From Siphonodentalium dalli (taxonomy: Eukaryota > Mollusca > Scaphopoda > Gadilida > Siphonodentaliidae), in contig CP136064.1 of NCBI GenBank assembly GCA_032622095.1, positions 138,895,954 through 138,959,953 on the forward strand: a stretch of DNA of 64,000 nucleotides, written 5' to 3'. Shown here one piece after another: positions 1 to 11,520 of the stretch. How positions within the stretch are numbered: the stretch's first letter is position 1; every line of letters starts with the position of its first letter. Both the position numbers and the translations under genes were made by a program. The notes under the pieces were generated by a model. The model saw only the letters and a program-made list of their open reading frames with translations. It did no database searches and was not told the DNA's origin.

Positions 1-485
1 CCGGTTATATTTACTTCCGGTAAAAAGCACGTGGTCTGATATTTTATCGTCTGTTCATTTTTTCAATTTTGGACAAATAAATTGGAAAACATGAGTTTGT
101 TTTCTATGTGCATTACGTCAGGGATCACAGTTATACCATTGAGTGTATATGGAGGATTAACCGAAGGAACATCTGTTGGTTGGTGAACTATTTGCGACAA
201 TGCAATGCAATAAATCTGATGATTTTGGCGAAATCCGGAAAATTCCAAACGATTTGAAAAACATTAAACCGAATGCTATATTCGACACTCGAGTAGTCTC
301 AATGGGCAAAAAGTGTTTCCTGGTGCCAAAATAGGTGATCTAATAGAAAAATAAAAATGAAGTTATTCACAAATGCTTTCTTCTTCTTGTCAATCTTTGA
401 AGTACGTTCCTCCCAATCATTGAACAGTGTTGAAATTGAATTCAACCAATCTATCAGAACTGTCACTTTGACAGAACATGCACAG
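1..485. other. No gene seen; AT-rich flank
   Basis: Low-complexity AT-rich sequence. Short open frames here have no recognisable domain or codon signature. I see no RNA gene or repeat. Confidence 0.5.
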
Positions 486-542
486 ACCTTCTCAAAATAA
501 GTGTCCCTTTTAACGCGGTTCTCATGAGTTAACAACGCGGTT

Positions 543-770
543 GTACCCCGCTGGACAAAACAAGTGTCCACTGCCACCGCGGTGTACTTGCCGTTCGGCC
601 GCGGTGTCATTTTGTGTAACCGCGGTTGAGTACACCGCGGCCGAACGGCAAGTACACCGCGGCCGAACTGCAGTCTGCTGGTGGAGCCGTGGTGTAGTTG
701 CAGTTCGGCCACAGTGGCAACGCAAACCGCACCGCGGTTAAGTGGACACTTGTTTTGTCCAGAGGGGTAC
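543..770. mobile_element. Nested short TIR element, GTACCCC...GGGGTAC ends
   Basis: About 228 bp bounded by GTACCCCGCTGGACAAAACA and its inverted counterpart at 740-770. The AAGTGTCC motif inside the TIR also occurs in the ends of the enclosing element (486-2918), so the two are related. The centre is a strong GC-rich hairpin. Confidence 0.55.
577..662. repeat. Perfect 28-bp inverted repeat, GC-rich
   Basis: The arms 577-604 and 635-662 are exact reverse complements, each beginning and ending with CCGCGG. They are separated by 30 bp containing a further CCGCGG-like word. This would form a very stable hairpin or cruciform. Confidence 0.85.
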
Positions 771-1328
771 CTTCAACACAACGCGGTCGTTGTGTTGATA
801 ACGCAGTGTTGGTAAGTTACGACCGCGTTGAAGTTTAACACAGACCGCGTTTATGTTAAATGGGTTGCGTCAAGGATCAACGCGAAGATTACAATCACCG
901 CGCCGAAAAATATACAGACGATGAGTCATGTAAGTAGTTTTTTAACCATTACATTTAAAAAAAAATATAATTTATGATCACATATGACTAATTTAGTGTC
1001 ATTTTCCCCACTCTCTGAAAACAGAAAATCACATATCTACGCATTCGATCTTTCCAAATCGGGCAATTTATTTGCAGCTTTTGACAGGTGTTAGGCTTTT
1101 TTATAAATATAATATATATACCGGTAGGTACAATGAACACGTGTATCGCACAAAGCGGTCGTGCGGTTGTGTTTCCCAATGTATGGAGTAAAACACCACG
1201 CACGAATATATTGCTATAAATGTCCGCTACAGAACTGTTGGGATATATGTACTTGTCGATCATTGCAAACAGAACGATGAATACATTTAATAGGCTTAGT
1301 AGCAGTAAATAAACCACAATTGACTAAA

Positions 1329-1366
1329 ATTCTGGTTTCGTGTTTCGTGGCTGACGAAACCAGAAT
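1329..1366. repeat. Perfect 13-bp inverted repeat
   Basis: ATTCTGGTTTCGT (1329-1341) is repeated inverted at 1354-1366 with a 12-nt loop. Confidence 0.7.
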
Positions 1367-1876
1367 AACTTCGTCTAGTATTATATTCATTTCCCGGGCT
1401 GGTTTTTTGGCCCAGTCCGCCTCTGTTCTTATATATGCCGAGTTCTCAAATACTAATAAATATTTTCTGATAAATATTTTTTTGAACATGTGGGACAGAT
1501 AATAGAATTAAAAAAAATGGGAGGTGGTGTGTTTAGTTCTTTATACCGGATTTTATTATTGCGTTGGAGTTGTATGTAGTTTGTGTCATATTTTGAATTG
1601 ATTCTCTATCTCATTGGCTTATCTGTTGTCGCGTTTATTCTGCAAAATTCTGTTGAAAAATCGCTTTCCAAATATTTTAGCTTGTTTAATATCTACGTAC
1701 ATTCATTGCGTTTGGAAGCTTCGGGATTCAACGAAGACATGTCCCTATTTGAGTTCATTGACACCGCTGTGAATCATTCCGGTAGGCTTTTGATCCGCGG
1801 CCTGTCAGTAAAAATGACATATCATTGGTTACCACGTCAGACCGCTGCAGGTGTTGAAGAACACATGGATAATTAA

Positions 1877-2334
1877 AGGTACTCAATCCGATTAAGCACT
1901 CCTAAATTACTATTTCTTTGGCTTCAGTTGTAACAAATATTTGATTCGAGTCGAGGAACACATCCATCAAAGCTCAGAGTTGTTAAATATTGATTTTTGA
2001 AGTTTGTAATTGTTTCGAGATGTGTACTAATAATTGCCCCTAAATTTGTAATTTTCTCGAGACGTGTACTAATAATTTCAACAGGAACACTTATTCAAAC
2101 AGACGAGGATGGATAACTCTAAAATCAAGTGTATTAATAACGCAATTTTGACTGAGAACATCTTTTTGATGGCGTGTTTCTGGGCCAGAAACAATAGAAA
2201 TAACAAAACTTCAAAAATTATTATCTGATAACTCTGAGCGTTGATAAGTAGGTTCCTTGACTCGAATCAATTATTTTTTATCCCTGAAGCCAAAGAAATA
2301 GTAATTTATGAGGGCCTGATCGGATTGAGTACCT
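1877..2334. mobile_element. MITE with TTAA target duplication, copy 1
   Basis: The ends are AGGTACTCAATCCG and its inverse, flanked on both sides by TTAA (1873-1876 and 2335-2338). Inverted arms of more than 100 bp include GATTCGAGTCGAGGAAC and AAAGCTCAGAGTT. A TTAA duplication is typical of piggyBac and Kolobok superfamilies. There is no coding capacity. A second copy lies at 33477-33945. Confidence 0.8.
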
Positions 2335-2918
2335 TTAATATTTTTAAATTATACATCACTGTAGATCTGTCATCGAGTTATCATATCCTCACAAAGATTT
2401 CAAATGACATCGGATCCTTGGCGTACAGATAATCAACCTTTAATCGGATGTGACGCTGAATATTAAATATTCAAAAATGCATGCACATGTATATTGCGAC
2501 GTGAACTCAAAAGTGTTTTGGTTGTTAGAAATCTCAATTGCATCTCTATTAATTCGTGCAGCACGATCAATGCGATCTACATTTATTTATTAGCTTTTTC
2601 CAGAAAAATTCTAATGAAAATGTAAAACATTTAACACCAATCAATCATTTTATCCATACCTCCCACCATGCCAAAATAACATTGTATTATGTTGGCAATG
2701 TTCCGTTTCGTTGACGGTTATCTCAACCGCGTTTGTTGCGTTAACAGTCATGCCCACCGCGCTATGTTGCATTGACGGTTACCTCGACCGCATTGAGGAA
2801 AATCACAACTGCATTGGAGTAACGTTACGACCGCGTTCCGTTAACACGAGAATCGCGTTGATGGTCAATTCTCAACGCGGTTCCAACGTTTGAGAGGGAC
2901 ACTTATTTTTTAGAAGGT

Positions 2919-3792
2919 ATGTACCCACATCAGCAGCCATCAGTATAAAAGTATAATGATATAAACCGGTATATAGGATTCTTGTGGAACACTAGAAAAA
3001 TTACATCAGTGTCACTGAGAATTGTTCCTGATAGTGGATATCCATGGGCATTGCAGTAAAAAAAATACATGTAGAGCAATTTATGGCACTGCTACATTTG
3101 AATCAGATTTCTCAGAATTCCTAATATAATTGTCAGAAGTTTTTTGTAATTTGAGTGGTGTGTGTTTCTCTATACATGTATGTGTGGTTACATTGTACAG
3201 TTATGATATTTGGTGGGAGACATTGAGTGCTTCTGACTTTATAAACCATATCCCTCACACTATCATGAATAGAACCAGACAAAACTCATGCTATGCCTTT
3301 CCTCAATATCCATTTAGAGCCATGCTTTTGGAATTGGGCAACAGAGGTGTCAGAATATTCCCGTGTATTGAGCTATACATGTGATTACACAGATACAAGT
3401 TGTATTACATGTACCTGGAATCATGAAAAAAGATTTAATATTCGATTTTGAGTATGTTTTGAATTTTTTTAAAATAAATAATAAATATAAAAAGACTCCC
3501 TCCCTCCCTTATCAAAATATTTAGACATAATTGCTTGTGAACCCAGACTTGAATTTGTAATGGCCTTATATGTGTTTTATTATTATTTCTATCCAATTGT
3601 AATTAATTTCAACACAGTTGATGCCCCATTTAAAAATAGATCATCTTGAGCTATATTGTACAGAGAAATGAGGAATCGGGGAGTCCATAAATATACACAC
3701 AGTACCACTTTAAAGGGACATTCAAGGTCCCGGGCCATATTCTGGCTATAAACACCTAATTCCGGGTATCATACCCAAGTTTGGAGATAAAG
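2919..3792. other. No gene seen
   Basis: AT-rich sequence with no recognisable gene, RNA or repeat. The open frame at 3130-3384 has no supporting features. Confidence 0.5.
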
Positions 3793-3906
3793 TGTCTAGT
3801 CATTTCATGAGGTCCCCAGAGGGCAAATTTAGTGAAGCTGTCCCACAAAGCGGACCAGCGTCGCCAAACTCACCTTCTGGAGACCTCATTCTGCTTATGA
3901 CCAGTT
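3793..3906. mobile_element. Palindromic MITE remnant, GAGGTCCCCAGAGGG family
   Basis: An imperfect palindrome of about 114 bp. CATGAGGTCCCCAGAGGGCA on the left pairs with TCTGGAGACCTCATTCTG on the right. The same family occurs in better condition at 26072-26222. Confidence 0.65.
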
Positions 3907-3919
3907 TTTCATGCCCATC

Positions 3920-4435
3920 ATATTTAATGGGCCTTATTATGCCCCATGAACCAACCATTAAATATAGGCTGTATTTAATGGCCATCAATTTTGTGGGCAC
4001 CCTGCCCCCAGAAATTTAATGGGCATCAAAATTGACCTCCCAAAATTAATGCCCATTATAATGACCCATTTTAATGCCCTTATATTTAATGGGCCTTAAT
4101 ATGTAACCTTTCATTGGATTTTAAAGGGGTTTTAATGGCAATTAAACACAGAATGTTGCCATTAATTTTTTAATGGCCTTTAGTTCCCGCCTTCATTTAA
4201 TGCCCATTACCCCAGTTAATTTAATGGCCATACACATACCCATTAAAATAATTTAGCTTTAATGGCCGTTAACTTTCTTATAATAATGGCAATTTAATGG
4301 CTGTGAAAGGTTACATATTAAGGGGGTATTTTAATGGGTTTTTAACGGGAAAATCATGGGTTTTTTAATGGATTTGTAATGGTATATCATTAATGGGCCT
4401 TTAATGGGCATTTAATGGGTGTGCGCGCAGTAGTG
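3920..4435. repeat. TTAATGGGC / GCCCATTAA word array with inverted ends
   Basis: A dense array of TTAATGGGC, TTAATGGCC and their complements. TTAATATGTAACCTTTCA (4092-4109) recurs inverted at about 4303-4321, so the array has an overall foldback structure. Probably a non-autonomous TIR element. The right edge meets the PLE 3' fragment. Confidence 0.6.
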
Positions 4436-4615
4436 CATTCGGCTAATCCATTTCAAGCAAATTAATTTGTATCTCAACAAACAATATTGGACATTAATCC
4501 AATACACATCGGAACATTCCGACATCAAAACAAAATCCAAATCTGGATGCGAAACTCCAGACACAAACTTAGGTTAAAAGATTTTCCCTGTGCCTATGCG
4601 TTCTTTATCATAAAA
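4436..4615 (+). mobile_element. Penelope-like element, 3' UTR fragment (copy 4)
   Basis: About 180 bp matching the last part of the 3' UTR of the PLE at 42083-46831, but on the plus strand. It includes the three small hairpins and the terminal TTCTTTATCATAAAA. It is heavily 5'-truncated. The 3' end joins minus-orientation satellite at ATCATATTTCGACC, the mirror image of the junctions at 42082 and 49694. Confidence 0.85.
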
Positions 4616-7600
4616 ATCATATTTCGACCTATCACGATATTCACAAGTTCGGGATGACCCATATAACCACTATTTCGAACTGCGTGTGGTACTTTTATTA
4701 CACCACTGTCAATGTAGTCCATCTTCAACCCATGAATTTGTCAATTAAGGGCGTATCCGCACTGTGAAATTTGCCCAAATGACTATAATAGTAATATTTT
4801 GACCTGTCACGATATTCACAAGTTCGGGATGACCCATACAACCACTATTTCGAACTGCGTGTGGTACTTTTATTACACCATTATCAATTTAGTCCATCAT
4901 CAACCCATGAATTTGTCAATTAAGGGCGTATTGGCACTGTAGAATTGGTTCAAATGACTAAAACTATCATATTTTGACCTATCACAATATTCACAAGTTC
5001 TGGATGACCCATATAACCAATATTTCGAACTGCGTGTGGTCCTTTTATTACACCACTGTCAATGTAGCCCATCTTCAACCCATGAATTTGTCAATTAAGG
5101 GCGTATCCGCACTGTAGAATTGGCACAAATGACTATTACTATCATATTTCGACCTATCACGATATTCACAACTTCGGGATGACCCATATAACTAATATTT
5201 CGAACTGCGTGTGGTCCTTTTGTTACACAACGGTGACTGTAGTCCAACTTCGATCTTCATATTTGTCAATTAAGGGCGTATCCGCACTGTGAAATTTGCC
5301 CAAATGACTATAACAGTAATATTTTGACGTATCACGATATTCACAAGTTCGGGATGACCCATATAACCAATATTTCGAACTGCGTGTGGTCCTCTTATTA
5401 CACCACTGTCAATGTAGTCCATCTTCAACCCATGAATTTGTCAATTAAGGGCGTATCCGCACTGTAGAATTGGCACAAATGACTATTACTATCATATTTT
5501 GACCTATCACGATATTCACAAGTTCGGGATGATCATACAACCACTATTTCGAACTGCGTGTGGTACTTTTATTACACCACTGTCAATGTAGTCCATCTTC
5601 AACACATGAATTTGTCAATTAAGTGCGTATCCGCACTGTATAATTGGAACAAATGACTATTACTATCATATTTCGACCTATCACGATATTCACAAGTTCG
5701 GGATGACCCATATAACCAATATTTCGAACTGCGTGTGGTCCTTTTATTACAAAACCGTGAATTTAGTCCAACTTCGATCCATATATTTGTCAATTAAGGG
5801 TGTATCCGCACTGTGAAATTTGCCCAAATGACTATAACAATAATATTTGACCTATCACGATATTCACAAGTTCGGGGTGACCCATATAACCACTATTTCG
5901 AACTGCGTGTGGTCCTTTTATTACACCACTGTCAATGTAGTCCATCTTCAACCAATGCATTTGTCAATTAAGGGCGTATCCGCACTGTAGAATTGGTTCA
6001 AATGACTATAACTATCAGATTTTGACCTATCACGATATTCACAAGTTCGGGATGACCCATATAACCACTATTTCGAACTGCGTGTGGTACTTTTATTACA
6101 CCACTGTCAATGTAGTCCATCTTCAACACATGAATTTGTCAATTAAGGGCGTATCCGACCTGTGAAATTTGCCCAAATGACTATAATAGTAATATTTTGA
6201 CCTGTCACGATATTCACAAGTTCGGGATGACCCATACAACCACTATTTCGAACTGCGTGTGTTACTTTTATTACACCATTATCAATTTAGTCCATCATCA
6301 ACCCATGAATTTGTCAATTAAGGGCGTATCCGCTCTGTAGAATTGGTTCAAATGACTAAAACTATCATATTTTGACCTATCACAATATTCACAAGTTCTG
6401 GATGACCCATATAACCAATATTTCGAACTGCATGTGGTCCTTTTATTACACCACTGTCAATGTAGTCCATCTTCAACCCATGAATTTGTCAATTAAGGGC
6501 GTATCCGCACTGTAGAATTGGCACAAATGACTATTACTATCATATTTCGACCTATCACGATATTCACAACTTCGGGATGACCCATATAACCAATATTTCG
6601 AACTGCGTGTGGTCCTTTTGTTACACAACGGTGACTGTAGTCCAACTTCGATCTTCATATTTGTCAATTAAGGGCGTATCCGCACTGTGAAATTTGCCCA
6701 AATGACTATAACAGTAATATTTTGACCTATCACGATATTCACAAGTTCGGGATGACCCATATAACCAATATTTCGAACTGCGTGTGGTCCTCTTATTACA
6801 CCACTGTCAATGTAGTCCATGTTCAACCCATGAATTTGTCAATTAAGTGCGTATCCGCACTGTAGAATTGGCACAAATGACTATTACTATCATATTTTGA
6901 CCTATCACGATATTCACAAGTTCGGGATGATCATACAACCACTATTTCGAACTGCGTGTGGTACTTTTATTACACCACTGTCAATGTAGTCCATCTTCAA
7001 CACATGAATTTGTCAATTAAGTGCGTATCCGCACTGTATAATTGGAACAAATGACTATTACTATCATATTTCGACCTATCACGATATTCACAAGTTCGGG
7101 ATGACCCATATAATCAATATTTCGAACTGCGTGTGGTCCTTTTATTACAAAACGGTGAATTTAGTCCAACTTCGATCCATATATTTGTCAATTAAGGGTG
7201 TATCCGCACTGTGAAATTTGCCCAAATGACTATAACAATAATATTTGACCTATCACGATATTCACAAGTTCGGGATGACCCATATAACCACTATTTCGAA
7301 CTGCGTGTGGTCCTTTTATTACAAAACGGTGAATTTAGTCCAACTTCGATCCATATATTTGTCAATTAAGGGTGTATCCGCACTGTGAAATTTGCCCAAA
7401 TGACTATAACAATAATATTTGACCTATCACGATATTCACAAGTTCGGGATGACCCATATAACCACTATTTCGAACTGCGTGTGGTCCTTTTATTACACCA
7501 CTGTCAATGTAGTCCATCTTCAACCAATGCATTTGTCAATTAAGGGCGTATCTGCACTGTAGAATTGGTTCAAATGACTATAACTATCAGATTTTGACCT

Positions 7601-9507
7601 ATCACGATATTCACAAGTTCGGGATGACCCATATAACCAATATTTCGAACTGCGTGTGGTCCTTTTGTTACACAACGGTGCCTGTAGTCCAACTTCGATC
7701 TATATATTTGTCAATTAAGGGCGTATCCGCACTGTGAAATTTGCCCAAATGACTATAACAGTAATATTTTAACATATCACGATATTCACAAGTTCGGGAT
7801 GACCATACAACCACTATTTCGAACTGCGTGTGTTACTTTTATTACACCACTGTCAATGTAGTCCATCTTCAACCCATGAATTTGTCAATTAAGGGCGTAT
7901 CCGCACTGTAGAATTGGCACAAATGACTATTACTATCATATTTCGACCTATCACGATATTCACAAGTTCTGGATGACCCATATAACCAATATTTCGAACT
8001 GCTTGTGGTCCTTTTGTTACACAACGGTGACTCTAGTCCAACTTCGATCTTCATATTTGTCAATTAAGGGCGTATCCGCACTGTGAATTTGCCCAAATGA
8101 CTATAACAGTAATATTTTGACCTATCACGATATTCACAAGTTCGGGATGACCCATATAACCAATATTTCGAACTGCGTGGGGTCCTTTTATTACACCACT
8201 GTCAATGTAGTCCATCTTCAACCTATGAATTTGTCAATTAAGTGCGTATCCGCACTGTAGAATTGGCACAAATGACTATTACTATCATATTTTGACCTAT
8301 CACGATATTCACAAGTTCGGGATGACCATACAACCACTATTTGGAACTGCGTGTGGTACTTTTATTACACCACTGTCAATGTAGTCCATCTTCAACACAT
8401 GAATTTGTCAATTAAGTGCGTATCCGCACTGTATAATTGGCACAAATGACTATTACTATCATATTTCGACCTATCACGATATTCACAAGTTCGGGATGAC
8501 CCATATAACCAATATTTCGAACTGCGTGTGGTCCTTTTATTACAAAACGGTGAATTTAGTCCCACTTCGATCCATATATTTGTCAATTAAGGGTGTATCC
8601 GCACTGTGAAATTTGCCCAAATGACTATAACAATAATATTTGACCTATCACGATATTCACAAGTTCGGGATGACCCATACAACCACTATTTCGAACTGCG
8701 TGTGTTACTTTTATGACACCACTGTCAATGTAGTCCATCTTCAACCCATGAATTTTTCAATTAAGGGCGTATCCGCACTGTATAATTGGCACAAATGACT
8801 ATTACTATCATATTTCGACATATCACGATATTCACAAGTTCGGGATGACCCACACAAGTTACAACCACTATTTCGAACTGCGTGTGTTACTTTTATTACA
8901 CCATTGTCAATGTAGTCCATCATCAATCCATGAATTTGTCAATTAAGGGCGCATCCGCACTGTGGAATTGGTTCAAATGACTAAAACTATCATATTTTGA
9001 CCTATCACAATATTCACAAGTTCGGAATGACCCATATAACCAATATTTCGAACTGCGTGTGGTCCTTTTATTGGACCACTGTCAATTTAGTCCATCTTCA
9101 ACCCATGAATTTGTCAATTACGGGCGTATCCGCACTGTAGAATTGGTTCAAATGACTATAACTATAATATTTTGACCTATCACGATATTCACAAGTTCGG
9201 GATGACCAATATAACTAATATTTCGAACTGCATGTGGTCCATTTCTTACACAACGGTGAATGTTGTCCAACTTCGATCTATATATTTGTCAATTAAGGCC
9301 GTATCCGCACTGTGAAATTTGCCCAAATGACTATAACAGTAATATTTTGACCTATCACGATATTCACAAGTTCGGGATGACCATACAACCACTATTTCGA
9401 ACTGCGTGTGGTACTTTTGTTACACCACTGTCAATGCAGTCCTTCAACCCATGAATTTGTCAATTAAGGGCGTAACCGCACTGTAGAATTGGCACAAATG
9501 ACTATTA
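4616..9507 (-). repeat. 175-bp satellite array, minus orientation
   Basis: About 28 tandem monomers of roughly 175 bp. Each contains CACGATATTCACAAGTTC, GGGATGACCCATATAACC, TTCGAACTGCGTGTGG and AATTTGTCAATTAAGGGCG. Two monomer types alternate: one with CAATATTTCGAAC, the other with CACTATTTCGAAC, and these go with differing TTGGCACAAATG or TTTGCCCAAATG segments. A larger unit of about 1.4 kb (8 monomers) recurs: diagnostic variants near 4800 reappear near 6200, and variants near 5525 reappear near 6925 and 8320. Repeated short open frames (64 codons) are a by-product of the monomer and not genes. Confidence 0.95.
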
Positions 9508-9559
9508 ATATGATCGTACGTGACACGTAACGCGGCAACCACACGCGGTGCTTCGTCGG

Positions 9560-10330
9560 ATCTAGTTATGCGAAATTTGACCAGATTTGACCTTGAATTC
9601 ACCGTTTTGAATGTCAAAGTCAGGTCGGGGTTACGAGTTAAGCCGTCCAAAACACTGCCCGGACAAAAGTATCCCTAGCTATCGAATATCGTCGAAATCC
9701 GCCACTATTACCCGATTTGATCTTGAATCGACCATTTTGAAGATCAAGCGTCACACTTTGACCCGTCCAAAACACTTCCCGGACAAACGTACACTTAGGT
9801 ATCAAGTTTCGTCGAAATCCGTCCGGAAGTTTTCCCGCCCATAGCTAACAGACAAAAGTCACACACTATACATTAGGTTTTAGCTGGGTACCTGTCTGAC
9901 GGGCATGTGGGTGAGACGAAATTTGTTGGCATCCCCATCTACACCAACACCTCCCCCCCCCCAAAGAATGGTGGAAATCGGCCCAGTGGATACCCAGATA
10001 CAATTCAATGTCATTTAAAATCTCAAGTTCACGCCGCACGGGCATCCGGGTGTGACGAAATTGCTCAGCGCCTGAAACAACCCCCACATACCAAATTTGG
10101 TGAAAATCGGCTCAGCGGAGAACTTGAGTTCAAGGTCATTTGAAGGTCAAGGTCACGCCGCACGGGCAAACGGTTATACCCATGTTAGTCCTCAGGTCAA
10201 ACTACATACCCGTACCAAGTTTCGTCAAAATCGGTTAGCCGTTTCCGATTCCATCGCGGAAACACACACACACATACACACACACACACGCACAGACCAC
10301 AAACTTTCCTCAAATATATAATAGATTCTT
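9560..10330 (+). repeat. SINE/RTE-like interspersed repeats with CA tail
   Basis: Several diverged units run in series. They carry TTGACCTTGAATTCACC, CCGTCCAAAACACT, GGTATCAAGTTTCGTCGAAA and CAAATTTGGTGAAAATCGGC, and end with an (AC)n run at 10261-10290 and ATATATAATAGAT. The same family occurs near 35445-35580 and 63541-63800. The layout resembles 3' ends of RTE-type LINEs or their SINEs. No reverse transcriptase is present. Confidence 0.55.
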
Positions 10331-10885
10331 TATGAAGGTCAAGTTCAAATCGATATCGTAGTCCCATGTTTCTGTTCGTCAAATACATACTCAAGTATGT
10401 AGGGGCCTCAGTACCGGTATATATATCAAGGACAATGCCTCTGAATATTGATATAAAGGCGTACAATCGCAAAACATATCTAGCAGAATGGCCCTTTAAG
10501 TGAGATGTCTTTCAATGGTGGTCAAGGTGGTTTTAGTGTCAAAGTCAAGGCCATATGAGACCACCACATCAACTTGACAACAAATTTGGTTGATGTCAAA
10601 TTTCCAAGTCTCCTGTCGAGGCGACCAATGTTTTGATCGACATACAATTTGACTTGGTCGCTGCCACCGGCATCGACAGATGATCTCCAAAAAACACCAG
10701 CGTGGCGATGTTGAGTTAATTTACCTGGCAATGCGCCAACTGCCTTGCCGCGGACAAATACGTGAGTATCGCTCGCGTGTTAGGCTAGATTGCTTCAATT
10801 AAATTATTCTCGAGCGAAATCGCCTGCCGTGAAATATCTGCTCCGGTGAACCTATAGCGAGACGGAAATCTATTGAAAAATAATT
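10331..10885. other. No gene seen
   Basis: No recognisable gene or repeat. Short frames on the minus strand (10496-10731) overlap each other and show no domain. Confidence 0.4.
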
Positions 10886-10990
10886 CCGCCTGTTAGGCGG
10901 AGGATTCATTAAAAAATTTGTCTGGCGCAAAATCCCTTCCCCGCTAAGCGGGCGCGCTATTCCAAAGCGCGATAACATGACAATGTCATA
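10886..10990. repeat. Cluster of four small perfect hairpins
   Basis: In order: CCGCCT-GTT-AGGCGG (10886-10900), CCCGCT-A-AGCGGG (10940-10952), CGCGCT-7 nt-AGCGCG (10953-10971) and TGACA-A-TGTCA (about 10978-10988). Such clusters can mark transposon ends. No function can be read directly. Confidence 0.6.
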
Positions 10991-10999
10991 ACTTATGTG

Positions 11000-11520
11000 G
11001 CCATGTCATACATCAGTTGAAAGGTCATTGCCTTGGCTATTGTACAGTGTTACTTAAACTTGAAGCAGGCATGTTTTCGTTATGTTTAGTTTACATATAA
11101 TCTTTGCGACATTATACTTATATGTATGACAACCCATCACACATATACGCCATAAAGCCACTCCATCGTCTTTTGCGATAAAGGCTCGGGTGAAGCGTAT
11201 TATTATATTGTATTTGAGAACCCTCGTGAAGGATGGCGGTCAATGAGCAATGGTTTGACCATGATTACTAGATTCGGGTGATACAGAATGTAAATTTATT
11301 CGGAATTATATTTACTATGCATCAAACCGTGGACCCCAGATTTTTTATTGGGTGGTCTTTTGTATGCTGTTAACGTTGCTTGGGGCATTAATACTTTTAA
11401 ATACATATCGTATTGCATATAGACTATTATGTGATGAATTAAATATGATGCTGACTTGAAAACACAATTGGTGTGCCCTCGTAACTTCTGGTAACAATTG
11501 CAAAAAATAAAACCACTTAG
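11000..11520. other. No gene seen
   Basis: AT-rich sequence without recognisable features. The last part (from about 11500) already resembles the downstream 269-bp repeat. Confidence 0.4.

Larger units (their letters stand above)
486..2918. mobile_element. TIR element with AACGCGGTT word arrays
   Basis: The left end reads ACCTTCTCAAAATAAGTGTCC. The right end, read in reverse, gives ACCTTCTAAAAAATAAGTGTCC, so the two form an imperfect terminal inverted repeat. Just inside both ends lie arrays of the word AACGCGGTT or AACCGCGTT and variants (about 510-900 and 2710-2890). The interior has no coding sequence I can recognise. An open frame at 1583-1876 (97 codons, TTG start, hydrophobic N-terminus) is probably chance. 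A smaller related element (543-770) and a TTAA MITE (1877-2334) are nested inside. No clear target-site duplication is visible, so the exact ends are uncertain. Confidence 0.6.

Noticed and set aside
1583-1876. 97-codon frame with a hydrophobic start as a membrane protein
   Set aside because: It has a TTG start only, ends at the TTAA MITE boundary and has no known domain. Possible but not supportable.
4616-9507. Recurrent 64-codon frames as a small gene family
   Set aside because: They are the same satellite monomers translated, and identical frames appear in the plus array.
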